The notes below the pieces were generated by a model. It was not told the DNA's origin. It was given only the letters and a program-made list of their open reading frames with translations, and did not search any database. The position numbers and the translations under genes are program-made. From Actinobacteria bacterium UBA2279 (GTDB lineage: Bacteria; Actinomycetota; Coriobacteriia; Anaerosomatales; Anaerosomataceae), in contig DDWT01000034.1 of the NCBI GenBank assembly GCA_002347365.1, positions 1-40,185 of the forward strand: 40,185 nucleotides of DNA. The letters run 5' to 3'. Shown piece by piece: positions 7,149 to 15,448 of this stretch (within the stretch, counting starts at the first letter, position 1; each line of letters opens with the position of its first letter).

Positions 7149-7643
7149 CTAGCCGATGCCAAACCAGGCCATCAGTCTCAGTGCAAAACGCTGAAGCCCC
7201 GCGAACACTCCGCCAAAGAACCCTTCACCCGCCTGCGTCTCCGCTCGGACGGTCGAGGCAACCGGCATCTCGTCGGGCTTTCCAGGAGACTCTCCCATTG
7301 CCCCGGCTTGAACCTGGGCCTTCACCTGTGCGCCGGAGTCGAGCGAGCCAAGCTGAGCCTCAACCTCTGTCGCGGTGTGGCTCTGAACCTGACTCCGTGT
7401 CTGGGTCTGCGTGCGGGTGTGAAGTTGTTCACCATCGCAGTCTCCCGTGCAGTTCTCCTGATACAGGCGATCGCGTGTCCGCAAGCAGTCCAAGTCGCCA
7501 TTACCCGGCGGCGTCTCTTCCCCGCCAGTGTAAGAAGTCTGGGTCCGAGATGGTTCGCTGCTGCCGACTGCAAGTGCCGATACCGGCACCAAGAGCACAG
7601 CAACCATAGCCGCGATCGCCAATAGCGCGATCATCTTCCTCAT
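7149..7643 (-). CDS. Secreted or lumenal protein of unknown function
   Basis: A 164-residue protein with a clear signal peptide (basic MRKM, hydrophobic core ALLAIAAMVAVLLVPVSALA, cleavage after ALA near residue 22). The mature part is polar and rich in Thr, Gln and Glu, with a cluster of three cysteines (LDCLRTRD, ENCTGDC) and repeated RTQTQTRSQVQSHT-type runs, then an amphipathic C-terminal helix (FGGVFAGLQRFALRLMAWFGIG). No family is recognised. ATG 7643 is chosen because GGGGG lies about 8 nt upstream; GTG 7652 is an alternative. It is downstream of, and co-directional with, the sigma factor and its DUF5667 partner, so it may belong to their regulon or transcript. Confidence 0.75.
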   Translation of the reverse strand: MRKMIALLAIAAMVAVLLVPVSALAVGSSEPSRTQTSYTGGEETPPGNGDLDCLRTRDRLYQENCTGDCDGEQLHTRTQTQTRSQVQSHTATEVEAQLGSLDSGAQVKAQVQAGAMGESPGKPDEMPVASTVRAETQAGEGFFGGVFAGLQRFALRLMAWFGIG

Positions 7644-7654
7644 GTGGAGCACCC

Positions 7655-7694
7655 CCGTTTCTGTGACTAGAACATCGGTCGCCTAGAGAAACGG
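7655..7694. repeat. 8-bp inverted repeat upstream of the secreted protein gene
   Basis: CCGTTTCT (7655-7662) and AGAAACGG (7687-7694) are perfect complements, 24 bases apart, filling most of the gap between the DUF5667 gene and the secreted-protein start. One arm abuts the G-rich ribosome-binding site, so pairing could affect translation. It may also be an operator or coincidence. Confidence 0.3.
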
Positions 7695-7722
7695 TCTGGA
7701 GTCCGAGAGGATACGGCTGCCC

Positions 7723-8424
7723 TCAGGGTCGCCCCGAACCAGCAGGACCAGTGGCATCGCCCGATGGGGTTCCTGAGCCGGAACCGCCCGTGCTGTTGCC
7801 GACACCGCCTGTGGGCTCCTGTGGATCAGCATTCACAGGAGGCTGTGCAGGTACTGGGGAGTTTGCGGCTTCGAGCGCCTCTTGCAGCTGAGTCTTCGCA
7901 GGTTGCGAAGCGGCGTTCACGCGCTCACGCAACCGCGTCTCAGCTCCGGAGTCCGTCTCTCCGACGGTCGTTCCTGCGCGGTACGCAGCCGATGTGGTCG
8001 CCTGGAACTGCTCGAGGGTGCGAGACATGAGCGCCTCGTCTGCGCCATGGTCGGTCATCCGCGAGAGTTCGTCAGCGCGCCGAGTGGCGATCGTGAAGAG
8101 GAAGGCCTGTTGTAGCGCGCCGTCTGGCAGAACCTGTAGTGTCACGTCCTCGGCAACACGCTTGACTTCGTACAGGGGATTTCCCGGCAGCGAGACAGCG
8201 GCCGCATAGGACACCCCGCCGAGCAGCGTGGCTGCAACGGTGATGGTAGCCATTGCGCGCTGGAACACGACTCGTCCGCGCACCAACGCCACATCGCGCA
8301 TCACATGCGCGATCACGCGCCTGCGAACCGCGGCGCGCCGGTCAGCAGGAAACGACTCCGCGCTCTGCGAGATCGCATGCGCGATGATGTCTATCTGATG
8401 ATCCTGCGTGTCGAACCTATCCAT
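7723..8424 (-). CDS. DUF5667-type membrane-associated protein, probable sigma-factor partner
   Basis: A 233-residue protein. Residues 1-50 are soluble and Arg-rich; a single membrane helix follows (about 58-78, MATITVAATLLGGVSYAAA), then the block SLPGNPLYEVKRVAEDV that typifies DUF5667 proteins, a helical domain, and a Pro/Gly/Ser-rich tail from about residue 185. The gene overlaps the end of the ECF sigma gene by 8 bases and follows it directly. A cytosolic N-terminus plus one membrane helix next to an ECF sigma factor suggests an anti-sigma-like or regulated partner; no zinc-binding HxxxCxxC motif is present, so this is an inference from context and topology. Confidence 0.8.
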   Translation of the reverse strand: MDRFDTQDHQIDIIAHAISQSAESFPADRRAAVRRRVIAHVMRDVALVRGRVVFQRAMATITVAATLLGGVSYAAAVSLPGNPLYEVKRVAEDVTLQVLPDGALQQAFLFTIATRRADELSRMTDHGADEALMSRTLEQFQATTSAAYRAGTTVGETDSGAETRLRERVNAASQPAKTQLQEALEAANSPVPAQPPVNADPQEPTGGVGNSTGGSGSGTPSGDATGPAGSGRP

Positions 8425-9004
8425 GGTCGTTCTCCTCGGCTAGCAGCCTTGCGAGCGAACGCACGGCCCTGTGCTGCAGCGCCTTGACTGCTCCTTCGGT
8501 CTTGCCGAGCGCCTGAGCGCTCTCCTGTAGATCAAGGCTCCAGATGAATCGGAGCATCAGTACCGATCGTTGTTCCTCGGTCAGCGACTCCATCGCCTCG
8601 CGGATCTTCTCCAGATCGAGCCGGACGAATACCTCGTCCTCCACGACCGCATTCTCGTCCGGCATCTCAACCGCTTCATCCGCCGACGAGAGCTGAGGAG
8701 CACGCGCCGAACGTCGGTACGAGTCGATCACTGCGTTGCGGGCGATCCGGAACAGCCAAGCTCCGAACGGAAGACCCCTGTCGTCATATCCGCCTATCGC
8801 TTCCCAAGCCTTCAGGAAGACAGATGCGGTGAGGTCTTCGGCGTCCTCGGTCGAACCGACCCGTCCTCGCACGAACGCGAAGACGCGATCGGCGTACTCG
8901 TCGTAGAGTCTGCCGAAGGCGCGGGGGTCGCCGGCGATGGATCTCGCCACCAGCCTGTCAATGTGCCTATCGGCCAACACGATTTCCCATGTGCTTCCGG
9001 TCAT
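8417..9004 (-). CDS. ECF-family RNA polymerase sigma factor
   Basis: A 195-residue sigma-70-family factor of extracytoplasmic-function type. Region 2 lies at about residues 25-95, with the helix DPRAFGRLYDEYADRVFAF, the AEDLTASVFLKAWEAI block and the FGAWLFRIARNAVIDSYR core-binding/-10 segment. After an acidic linker, region 4 (about 132-185) has LTEEQRSVLMLRFIWSLDLQ and a helix-turn-helix. It directs RNA polymerase to a specific promoter set. ATG 9004 has only a weak ribosome-binding site; a GTG about 24 bases downstream is possible. The DUF5667 gene overlaps its end, and the pair is a typical sigma/partner arrangement. The signal and targets are unknown. Confidence 0.93.
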   Translation of the reverse strand: MTGSTWEIVLADRHIDRLVARSIAGDPRAFGRLYDEYADRVFAFVRGRVGSTEDAEDLTASVFLKAWEAIGGYDDRGLPFGAWLFRIARNAVIDSYRRSARAPQLSSADEAVEMPDENAVVEDEVFVRLDLEKIREAMESLTEEQRSVLMLRFIWSLDLQESAQALGKTEGAVKALQHRAVRSLARLLAEENDHG

Positions 9005-9115
9005 TCACTGCAACGCCAATCCACGTCCGACAGATACGGTGTCTATGATAGAATCTTAGCGGTTCGCCCCACACTTCGATCGTCCTCGTGCACTACCGAG
9101 ACCCCGCTCACGGAA

Positions 9116-9127
9116 GGACCTAGGTCC
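9116..9127. promoter_or_regulatory. 12-bp perfect palindrome before the radical SAM gene
   Basis: GGACCTAGGTCC is perfectly self-complementary and ends five bases before the ATG at 9133. It overlaps the only SD-like sequence of that gene, so a bound repressor or RNA pairing there could block expression. With no spacer, it is more natural as a DNA dyad than as a hairpin. Confidence 0.35.
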
Positions 9128-9132
9128 AGACT

Positions 9133-10581
9133 ATGATACGTCGCATCGTGCTCATCACGCCGCACTACCATAGCGGAGTCGTCGAAACGGCCGGCACGTG
9201 GCCGAACGTCGCGTTCGTCTACATCGCCGGCGCCCTCGGGGAAGCGGGCTTCGAGCCGATCATCTACGACGCGATGGCCATGTACCACGATGCCGAGCAA
9301 ATCGGTGACGAACTCGTGCGGCTGGCTCCTGATGTCGTTCTGACGACCTCATACACGTCCTCGTTCCCGAAGGCGATGGAGCTCCTGGGCATCGCGAAGG
9401 ATCGCTTGCCCGGCGTCATCACAGGCATCGGCGGTGTACACGCTCACTTCATGTACGAGGAAGTGCTCACTGTCCACGGCGATGTCGTGGACTTCGTCCT
9501 GCGCGGAGAGGGCGAGGTCACGACGCCCGAGCTCATGCACTGTCTCGACCGCGGCGAGGATCCGGCACGTGTGGCAGGGATCGCCTTCAGACGCGACGGA
9601 CAGGTGGTCGCAACGCCCGTGCGCCCGTTCCTCGCCGACCTGGACGATCTGCCAATGGCATGGGACCTGGTCGACTGGAGTCTCTACCGCTTCTTCCCCC
9701 TGCCCGAGACAAACCTTGCAATCGTCTCGACGTCGCGCGGCTGCGACCAGTCCTGCACCTTCTGCAGCCAGCAGGCGTTCTGGTGTAGGTCGTGGCGCGG
9801 ACGCTCACCTGAAGACGTCGTAGATGAGTTGCAGATGCTCAAGGAGCGTTACGGCGTCGGTGTCATGATGTTCTCCGACGAGACCCCCACGCTCGACCGC
9901 GATCGGTGGGAACGGCTATTAGACCTCCTGATCGAGCGGGACCTTGGCCTTCATCTTCTGATGGAGACGCGCGTGGATGACATCTTGCGTGATGAAGACA
10001 TCCTGCCGAAGTACGTTGCGGCGGGTATCCGCCACATCTACGTCGGCGTGGAGAGGACAGACCAAGCGACGCTGGACATGTTCAAGAAGAACACCGAGGT
10101 GCAGATGGGCAAGAAGGCCATCGACCTGCTCAACTCGTACGACATCATCACGGAGACGAGTCTGGTGCTCGGACTCCCTGACGACACGCCGGAAGCTATC
10201 GAGGCAACCTTCGCTCTCGCCCAGCACTACGACCCGGATCTCGCGTTCTTCTTGACGATCGCGCCGTGGCCATATGCGGACATCTACCCGGACCTCGAGC
10301 CCTACATAGTGTCGCGAGACTACGAGGACTACAACCTCGTAGCGCCCGTCGTGAAGCCGAAGTCGATGGAGACCGAAGAGCTCATGAGGATGGTCATCGA
10401 CTGCTACCGACGCTTCTACATGGGCAAGTTGAAGCGCATCGCCTCGATGTCGCCTTCGAAACGTGACTACTTCCTGGTGACCATGAAGCTGCTCATGGAG
10501 AACTCGTACCTGAAGCAGTTCATGGGCGGCTTGGGGCAGATGCCCGAAGAGGTCAACTCACTCCTCAAGAAGTGGTCGTAG
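9133..10581 (+). CDS. B12-binding-domain radical SAM protein
   Basis: A 482-residue protein of the BchE/anaerobic-cyclase-like architecture. Residues 1-150 resemble a cobalamin-binding Rossmann fold (VVLTTSYTSSFPKAMELL, GVITGIGGVHAHF, VDFVLRGEGEVT). The radical SAM core has the [4Fe-4S] cysteines C204, C208 and C211 (SRGCDQSCTFCSQQ), then the barrel with MMFSDETPTLDRDRWE and ITETSLVLGLPDDTPE. Family members use S-adenosylmethionine, and often cobalamin, for methylation, cyclisation or rearrangement; this substrate is unknown. There is no classical DxHxxG signature, so B12 binding may be degenerate. It stands alone, divergent from the sigma-factor gene and convergent with pilT. Confidence 0.92.
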   Translation: MIRRIVLITPHYHSGVVETAGTWPNVAFVYIAGALGEAGFEPIIYDAMAMYHDAEQIGDELVRLAPDVVLTTSYTSSFPKAMELLGIAKDRLPGVITGIGGVHAHFMYEEVLTVHGDVVDFVLRGEGEVTTPELMHCLDRGEDPARVAGIAFRRDGQVVATPVRPFLADLDDLPMAWDLVDWSLYRFFPLPETNLAIVSTSRGCDQSCTFCSQQAFWCRSWRGRSPEDVVDELQMLKERYGVGVMMFSDETPTLDRDRWERLLDLLIERDLGLHLLMETRVDDILRDEDILPKYVAAGIRHIYVGVERTDQATLDMFKKNTEVQMGKKAIDLLNSYDIITETSLVLGLPDDTPEAIEATFALAQHYDPDLAFFLTIAPWPYADIYPDLEPYIVSRDYEDYNLVAPVVKPKSMETEELMRMVIDCYRRFYMGKLKRIASMSPSKRDYFLVTMKLLMENSYLKQFMGGLGQMPEEVNSLLKKWS

Positions 10582-10606
10582 CCCCCGCCGACTGCGAAGC
10601 GCGCAA

Positions 10607-11710
10607 TCAGTAGATGCCAGTCTGCGCCGCCTGCTCAGGCGAGACGCCGAGCTGACGTATCTTGATCTTGAAGTCATGTGCGTTCGCAGCCATCGACGTG
10701 GCGTCGTCAAGCGTGATCCGCCCCTGTTGATACAGTGCGAGCAGGCTCTTGTCGAAGGTCTGCATCCCGTAGTACTCGCCGTCTTCCATGGCGTCCCGGA
10801 TCATGTACGTCTTCTCGGAGTCGATGATGTACTCCCGCACGGTACCGGTCATTACAAGAACCTCGACAGCGGGCACAAGGCCGCCGTTGATAGACGGGAT
10901 GAGTCGAAGCGAAACGATGCCTTTGAGCGTCGAGGCGAGCATCAGACGAATCTGCTTCTGCTGATAAGGCGGGAAGAAGTCGATGATGCGGTTTATGGTC
11001 TCCGTCGCGTCGATCGTGTGCAGCGTCGAGAAGACGAGATTGCCGATCTCGGCGGCAGTCAGAGCGGCTGAGACGGTCTCATGGTCGCGCATCTCACCGA
11101 TCAGGACCACGTCGGGATCCTGCCGCACGACGTGCCGCAGGGCATCGGCGTAGCTCTCGGTGTCGATGCCGATCTCGCGCTGATTGATGATGCACTTGTC
11201 GTCCTGGTGCAGAACCTCGATCGGGTCCTCGATGGTGACGATATGACCTTCACGCGTGTGGTTGATGTGATCGATCATCGCTGCGAGCGTAGTCGTCTTG
11301 CCCGACCCGGCAGTACCGGTGACGAGCACGAGCCCACGAGGTTCGTCGGCCAGTCGGCGAACGACAGGCGGAAGCCCAAGGTCCTCGATCGACGAGCGGG
11401 TCGTGGAGACGCGGCGCAGTGTCATACCCACGCTGCCACGCTGGTGGAACACGTTGACGCGGAATCTCCCGACTCCCGAAACCGAGTAGGCGAAGTCGAT
11501 CTCGCGATGATTGAGAAAGGTGCCCTGCTGCCGATCGTCCATCATTCCGAGCGCAAGCTTCTGGGTCGCCTCCGGAGAGAGACTCGGGAGCTCACGCAAT
11601 ACGACGAGCTTCCCGTTGAGCCGAACAGCAGGCGGACTCCCGACCTTGAGGTGCAGATCGGAGCTCCCCCGGTCGCTCATGAGTTTCAGCAGGCCATCGA
11701 TCTCAGCCAT
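10607..11710 (-). CDS. pilT: PilT-type twitching motility ATPase
   Basis: A 367-residue secretion-superfamily ATPase. The N-terminal PAS-like region (SDLHLKVGSPPAVRLNGKL) is typical of PilT; the ATPase core has Walker A GTAGSGKTT, Asp box IVTIEDPIE, Walker B VVLIGEMRD and His box STLHT. PilT powers type IV pilus retraction, driving twitching motility. Start ATG 11710 has GGTGA upstream; a longer reading frame upstream lacks a good ribosome-binding site. No other pilus genes are adjacent, as is common for pilT. With no flagellar genes in the window, pilus-based movement is a reasonable guess as target of the chemotaxis operon, unproven here. Confidence 0.93.
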   Translation of the reverse strand: MAEIDGLLKLMSDRGSSDLHLKVGSPPAVRLNGKLVVLRELPSLSPEATQKLALGMMDDRQQGTFLNHREIDFAYSVSGVGRFRVNVFHQRGSVGMTLRRVSTTRSSIEDLGLPPVVRRLADEPRGLVLVTGTAGSGKTTTLAAMIDHINHTREGHIVTIEDPIEVLHQDDKCIINQREIGIDTESYADALRHVVRQDPDVVLIGEMRDHETVSAALTAAEIGNLVFSTLHTIDATETINRIIDFFPPYQQKQIRLMLASTLKGIVSLRLIPSINGGLVPAVEVLVMTGTVREYIIDSEKTYMIRDAMEDGEYYGMQTFDKSLLALYQQGRITLDDATSMAANAHDFKIKIRQLGVSPEQAAQTGIY

Positions 11711-11791
11711 TCGCGTCACCACTCCGACTATTCGCGGGCTTCGGGCACTCAACAGCATACCCTACGCGCACCCCTGAGGTGTAGCGATGGC

Positions 11792-12994
11792 TCACGCCGT
11801 GCGAAGCGAATAGCGGGTGAAACCGACAGCTCCGGCAAGCAGAACGATCCCTCCGATCGCGACGATCGTCGCGCCAAGACCGATCCGCTCGGCCAGAACG
11901 CCTGCACCCACGAATCCGACCACCGTGAACAGACGGGACAGCGTCGCTTTGGCCGCGAACACGCGACCGCGAAGCTCCCCGCGTGCGGACTGCTGGATCA
12001 TGGTAGCAAGCGGCACCTGGAACCACATGTTCGCGATCCCGCCGGCCAGCAGCAGCGGCGCAGCCACCAGCATGCTGGGGGCCAGGGCAACCGCGATGAA
12101 CAGTACCCCGAACGCGCACAGGCCGAGCAAGAACTTGCGCCCTGAGCCTTCGGAGACGGTCCTTCCCACGCTGAAGCTCCCGAGCAGCAGTCCGATCGTT
12201 ATCGCAGCGTCGAGGATAGCGAGTCCGGGTGCGCCCGCATTGAAGCGCTCCAGGGCGAGCAGGTAGACAGCAGTGACCGAGGCGGCGACGCCCATCGCCG
12301 CGATCGTGTAGACGCCCATCAGATCTCGCAAGAGCGGGACGTCGTTGATGTGTCGGACACCGCGCATGACATCATCGAACAGGCGCACCTTGGCCATCCG
12401 CAGTGGCTCTCTGGCTCCACGGTAGGAGACCAGGACGATGAATACCGCGGAGATCAGGTAGGTGCCAGCATCGAGGAAGAATGCGACCCGATATCCGAGT
12501 GTGGCCACCAGCGTACCGGCGAATGCCAGACCGAAGAGCTCCGAGACAGACATGGTGGCGTTGTCGAGGGAGTTGGCGGCCATGAGGTCTTCTTGGGCTA
12601 CGAGCTCGGGAATCATCGAGAGCTTCGCAGGCTCGAAGAACAGGGAGATGGTCGATACGAGGAATGCGACGGCATAGACAGCGGGAACACCGACGGTGGC
12701 GATCGCCGGAATGGCGAGGACGAGCAGAGCGCGAAGAAGATCCGCCGCGATCATCGTCTTCCGACGATCCCACCGATCCACGAAGGCGCCTGCGGGAAGG
12801 CCGAAGATCGCAGCGGGCAGCGTGGATATGGCGAGCATGATGCCCATCTGCAGCATCGAACCCGTGGCTTTGTAGACCAGAATGCCCATAGCGATCTGGT
12901 TGACCTTGTCACCGACGACAGAGACCATCTGGCCGAGCCAGAGCATGCGATAGTCTCTTGAGCGCAGCGGTAACCAGAGGCGGCTGGTACCCAT
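11792..12994 (-). CDS. Major facilitator superfamily exporter
   Basis: A 400-residue, twelve-helix MFS protein. The start is typical of the MFS_3/EntS-like exporters: LPLRSRDYRMLWLGQMVSVVGDKVNQIAMGI-type, with the loop 2-3 motif AGAFVDRWDRRK (about residues 66-78), the signature of this superfamily. The second half repeats this with GELRGRVFAAKATLSR. Members export siderophores, drugs or macrolides; the substrate is unknown. ATG 12994 has GGGGGGAG just upstream. It lies upstream of pilT in the same direction with an 81-base gap holding no feature I can support. Confidence 0.9.
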   Translation of the reverse strand: MGTSRLWLPLRSRDYRMLWLGQMVSVVGDKVNQIAMGILVYKATGSMLQMGIMLAISTLPAAIFGLPAGAFVDRWDRRKTMIAADLLRALLVLAIPAIATVGVPAVYAVAFLVSTISLFFEPAKLSMIPELVAQEDLMAANSLDNATMSVSELFGLAFAGTLVATLGYRVAFFLDAGTYLISAVFIVLVSYRGAREPLRMAKVRLFDDVMRGVRHINDVPLLRDLMGVYTIAAMGVAASVTAVYLLALERFNAGAPGLAILDAAITIGLLLGSFSVGRTVSEGSGRKFLLGLCAFGVLFIAVALAPSMLVAAPLLLAGGIANMWFQVPLATMIQQSARGELRGRVFAAKATLSRLFTVVGFVGAGVLAERIGLGATIVAIGGIVLLAGAVGFTRYSLRTA

Positions 12995-13029
12995 GCTCCC
13001 CCCGAACTGTGTTGTTCCGTTCCCCCGGC

Positions 13030-13056
13030 TAAAGAATGAATCCGCGCTGCGCGGAT
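13030..13056 (-). terminator. Intrinsic terminator after the NlpC/P60 gene
   Basis: On the minus strand ATCCGCG (13056-13050) pairs with CGCGGAT (13046-13040) around a three-base loop, three bases after the stop codon of the NlpC/P60 gene. The following minus-strand sequence is T-rich (TTCATTCTTT). A short but GC-rich stem with T tract fits an intrinsic terminator. Confidence 0.6.
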
Positions 13057-13058
13057 GT

Positions 13059-14066
13059 CTAGGGGCGACAGGCGCCGGCGTAATCGCTGCGGTTCACGCT
13101 CGACAGCTTGACCACGTCACCGGTATGCGGCGCGTGGATGTACAAACCGCCGCCCACATAGATGCCAACGTGGTGGATCACGCTGGTTCCGAAGAAGACG
13201 AGATCGCCGGGCGCAAGGTTGGCGCGAGACACCCGCTGACCGGAGTTGATCTGGGAACGCGAGCTATGAGGCAAGCTGACGCCGACTCGCGCGTATACCC
13301 ACATGGTGAAACCGCTGCAGTCGAAAGTGTTCGGCCCGGCAGCTCCCCACGCATACGGAGCCCCGAGCTTGGACTTCGCTATGGCGACGACCTCAGAGCG
13401 CGGAGCGTTCGTGGGGCTACCGTAGTCCACCCTGGGATTGACGCGAACGCGCGCCGCTTCTTCGGCCGCCTGCAAGGCCCTGACCTCGGATTCCAGACCC
13501 GCGAGCACGCGCTTGCGCTCAGCGAACTGCTTCTCGATGGTCGACTTGCGGTCGGCCATTATGTCGCGCTGCTTCTTGGCCTCAGCCTGCTGGGTTTCGA
13601 GTTCGGCCTGGGTGGCCGAGATCTCGGCGCGTGTCCGCTTCAACTCCGCGACAGCCTCAGCGTCGTTCTCGTTCATCTGCTTGAGCAGATCCCACGTTGA
13701 AGCGAACTCCTCGAACGTGGTCGCGCCAAAGAGGAGCTCCAGTGCGCCGAGCGGACCTGTGCGGTACATACCTTCAACGCGAGTGTCCAGGTGGGCCTGG
13801 AGTTCTGCCTGCCGAGCGGTGAGCGCAGCAAGCTTGTCCTCGGCCTCCTTGACCTTCTTGGTGACCGCCTGATATGCGGCGTTCGCCTCATTGTAGTCAT
13901 CACTTGCGACTTCGACTTTGGCGTCGAGTTCCTCGACCTGAGCCTTGACCTTCGCTGCCTCGGCTTTCTTGTCAGTCGTAGGAGTCGCCAGCGCGATTCC
14001 GGGAAGTGCAACCAGGAGCACCACGCTCATGAGAAGCGCGAGGAGCCTATGGGATGAGCTCTTGAT
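13059..14066 (-). CDS. Secreted NlpC/P60 peptidoglycan hydrolase with coiled-coil domain; apparent ATC start codon
   Basis: A 335-residue secreted hydrolase. The N-terminus would be a signal peptide (MKSSSHRLLALLMSVVLLVA, cleavage after IALA). A long coiled coil follows (about residues 35-200, many Ala/Lys/Glu with one FGATTFEEFASTWDLL block), then an NlpC/P60 domain with catalytic Cys in FDCSGF and His in HHVGIYVGG; these enzymes cut stem peptides in the cell wall. Start choice is unusual: between the end of the upstream gene (14113) and 14030 there is no in-frame ATG, GTG or TTG. The excellent SD AGGGAGGT is six bases before ATC (14066-14064), which restores the basic n-region. ATG 14030 would lack an SD and positive residues. 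Confidence 0.9.
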   Translation of the reverse strand: MKSSSHRLLALLMSVVLLVALPGIALATPTTDKKAEAAKVKAQVEELDAKVEVASDDYNEANAAYQAVTKKVKEAEDKLAALTARQAELQAHLDTRVEGMYRTGPLGALELLFGATTFEEFASTWDLLKQMNENDAEAVAELKRTRAEISATQAELETQQAEAKKQRDIMADRKSTIEKQFAERKRVLAGLESEVRALQAAEEAARVRVNPRVDYGSPTNAPRSEVVAIAKSKLGAPYAWGAAGPNTFDCSGFTMWVYARVGVSLPHSSRSQINSGQRVSRANLAPGDLVFFGTSVIHHVGIYVGGGLYIHAPHTGDVVKLSSVNRSDYAGACRP

Positions 14067-14112
14067 CGTGGTACCTCCCTCATGTTCAGATCGGGGACCA
14101 AGCCACGAAATC

Positions 14113-15021
14113 TTACCACACGTCCTCCTGCTGAGGCAGCGCGGCACACAGCGCATCGAGCATTCTGACGGCAACCCGTTGCTCTGCAGCGTCGTCGCCG
14201 AGAAGACCCGGATCGACCTCTACGATCACTTCCCGACAACCGGGAACCGCACTCAAAGCAGTGAGGAGTCTCGGCTCGAGCGTGTTGTCTTCCACCGATT
14301 CTACAACCAGCCGCGGCAGCGGGCCCGGCGACTCAGGAGCAACGCCCGTGCCGAGGTGGAGCGCGACACTGGAACCCGAGTCCTCTGCATCGCAAACCGC
14401 GACGCGTGCGGTGGGCTCAGTTGCCAGTGCAAGGTTCGCGATCCGCTCCGCGATCATGCGGCCCGCATCGTCCGTGCCGCACAAGGCGACAGGTATCCGT
14501 GCGAGGACATCAGCTGCCCGCGCAGCAGCAACCTTCAGGGCGACAGGCGCCGACGGGTCCTTGTCATGCCACACATGATGAAGCCGGTTGACCGCACGAA
14601 CGGTCTCTCCGCCGACAATACCATCGCCGGCCTGAGCGACATTGGACTGGAACTCTCGCACTGCTCGCTCAGTGAAAGCGCCGAAGATGCCGTCGGGCTG
14701 GCCGCACGAGAACCCGAGCGCGTTGAGGGCACCCTGCAATACCCGCACATCCTGTCCATGGAAGTACGGGAACCGCAGATACAGCAGCCGATCGCCAAGC
14801 CTGAAGGTGGCATCCACCAGCGCCGCCCACGTCTCCGGGCCAACCGCGCCGTCCTCGGAAAGACCGTGTTCGCTTTGGAAGCCGCGCACTGCTTCCCACG
14901 TGGCGCCAAGGAACACGCCATCCACCCCGGTGGGACCGAGTTCGTATCCCAACATCAGCAAGCGCTTCTGTACATCTTCGACCGCAGAGCCTCGAGCGCC
15001 CCGTTTGATGGGTTGAATCAC
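14113..15021 (-). CDS. Peptidoglycan-binding protein with two PG-binding domains and possible degenerate amidase domain
   Basis: A 302-residue protein without a signal peptide. Two PG_binding_1 repeats lie at about residues 5-65 (VEDVQKRLLMLGYELG, DGVFLGATWEAVRGFQ) and 78-140 (VRVLQGALNALGF, DGIFGAFTERAVREFQ). The last 150 residues (RIPVALCG, SVALHLGTG, REVIVEVDPGLLGD) follow the strand order of Amidase_3 N-acetylmuramoyl-L-alanine amidases, but the zinc ligands are not visible. This layout recalls CwlM, an inactive regulatory amidase of mycobacteria; that comparison is my inference. Start GTG 15021 has GGAGGGT 7 nt upstream. The NlpC/P60 gene follows after 46 bases, so both probably act on the cell wall. 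Confidence 0.8.
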   Translation of the reverse strand: MIQPIKRGARGSAVEDVQKRLLMLGYELGPTGVDGVFLGATWEAVRGFQSEHGLSEDGAVGPETWAALVDATFRLGDRLLYLRFPYFHGQDVRVLQGALNALGFSCGQPDGIFGAFTERAVREFQSNVAQAGDGIVGGETVRAVNRLHHVWHDKDPSAPVALKVAAARAADVLARIPVALCGTDDAGRMIAERIANLALATEPTARVAVCDAEDSGSSVALHLGTGVAPESPGPLPRLVVESVEDNTLEPRLLTALSAVPGCREVIVEVDPGLLGDDAAEQRVAVRMLDALCAALPQQEDVW

Positions 15022-15071
15022 AGGCAGGACCCTCCGTCTGTGTGCGGGCATCGCGAGTGAAGCAGACGCAA

Positions 15072-15416
15072 TCAGTAGGAGCTGTAGCGCTCCCGGAACT
15101 TCGCGACGTTGTTCTGCACGTGATCCCGGTGCGCCCTGATGCGCCTGACGAAAGAGTCTATCTCCACAACAAGCGCGATGTCACCCGTGAACGCATACTC
15201 GGTGGGTTCCCCAACACGAGAATTGAGCACGTAGGAGTCCTTGAAGGTGCTGAGGATCCGCTCGATCGTCACCTCGGCGTATCCGGTACGGTGACGAACG
15301 TCGTCGACGGTAAGCCACTCACGCTGGTGCTTCGAAAACAGCATGAGCACGTCGCGAACGATCATCTCCGTTCCGCTGTCCTCGGGAAGCCGGGACAACG
15401 CCCTTGCAAGACTCAC
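15072..15416 (-). CDS. Small winged-helix-like protein
   Basis: A 114-residue, soluble protein. The pattern VRDVLMLFSKHQREWLTVDDVRHRTG... followed by VTIERILSTFKDSYVL and a strand-turn-strand with TEYAFTGDIA resembles a winged helix-turn-helix DNA-binding domain; the C-terminal EIDSFVRRIRAHRDHVQNN is helical and may dimerise. I do not recognise a named family. GTG 15416 has GGAGGG 4 nt upstream. A candidate promoter with a GTAAC/GTTAC inverted repeat lies just upstream (15449-15475), consistent with an autoregulated transcription factor, possibly also for the wall genes after it. Confidence 0.7.
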   Translation of the reverse strand: MSLARALSRLPEDSGTEMIVRDVLMLFSKHQREWLTVDDVRHRTGYAEVTIERILSTFKDSYVLNSRVGEPTEYAFTGDIALVVEIDSFVRRIRAHRDHVQNNVAKFRERYSSY

Positions 15417-15448
15417 GACGCCCTCCGTCCCGCCACGGCGGCAGTGAG

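Noticed and set aside
9005..9060. ECF-type autoregulated promoter before the sigma-factor gene
   Set aside because: GAACC and TAGAC-like elements exist on the minus strand but match is loose and consensus of this sigma group is unknown.
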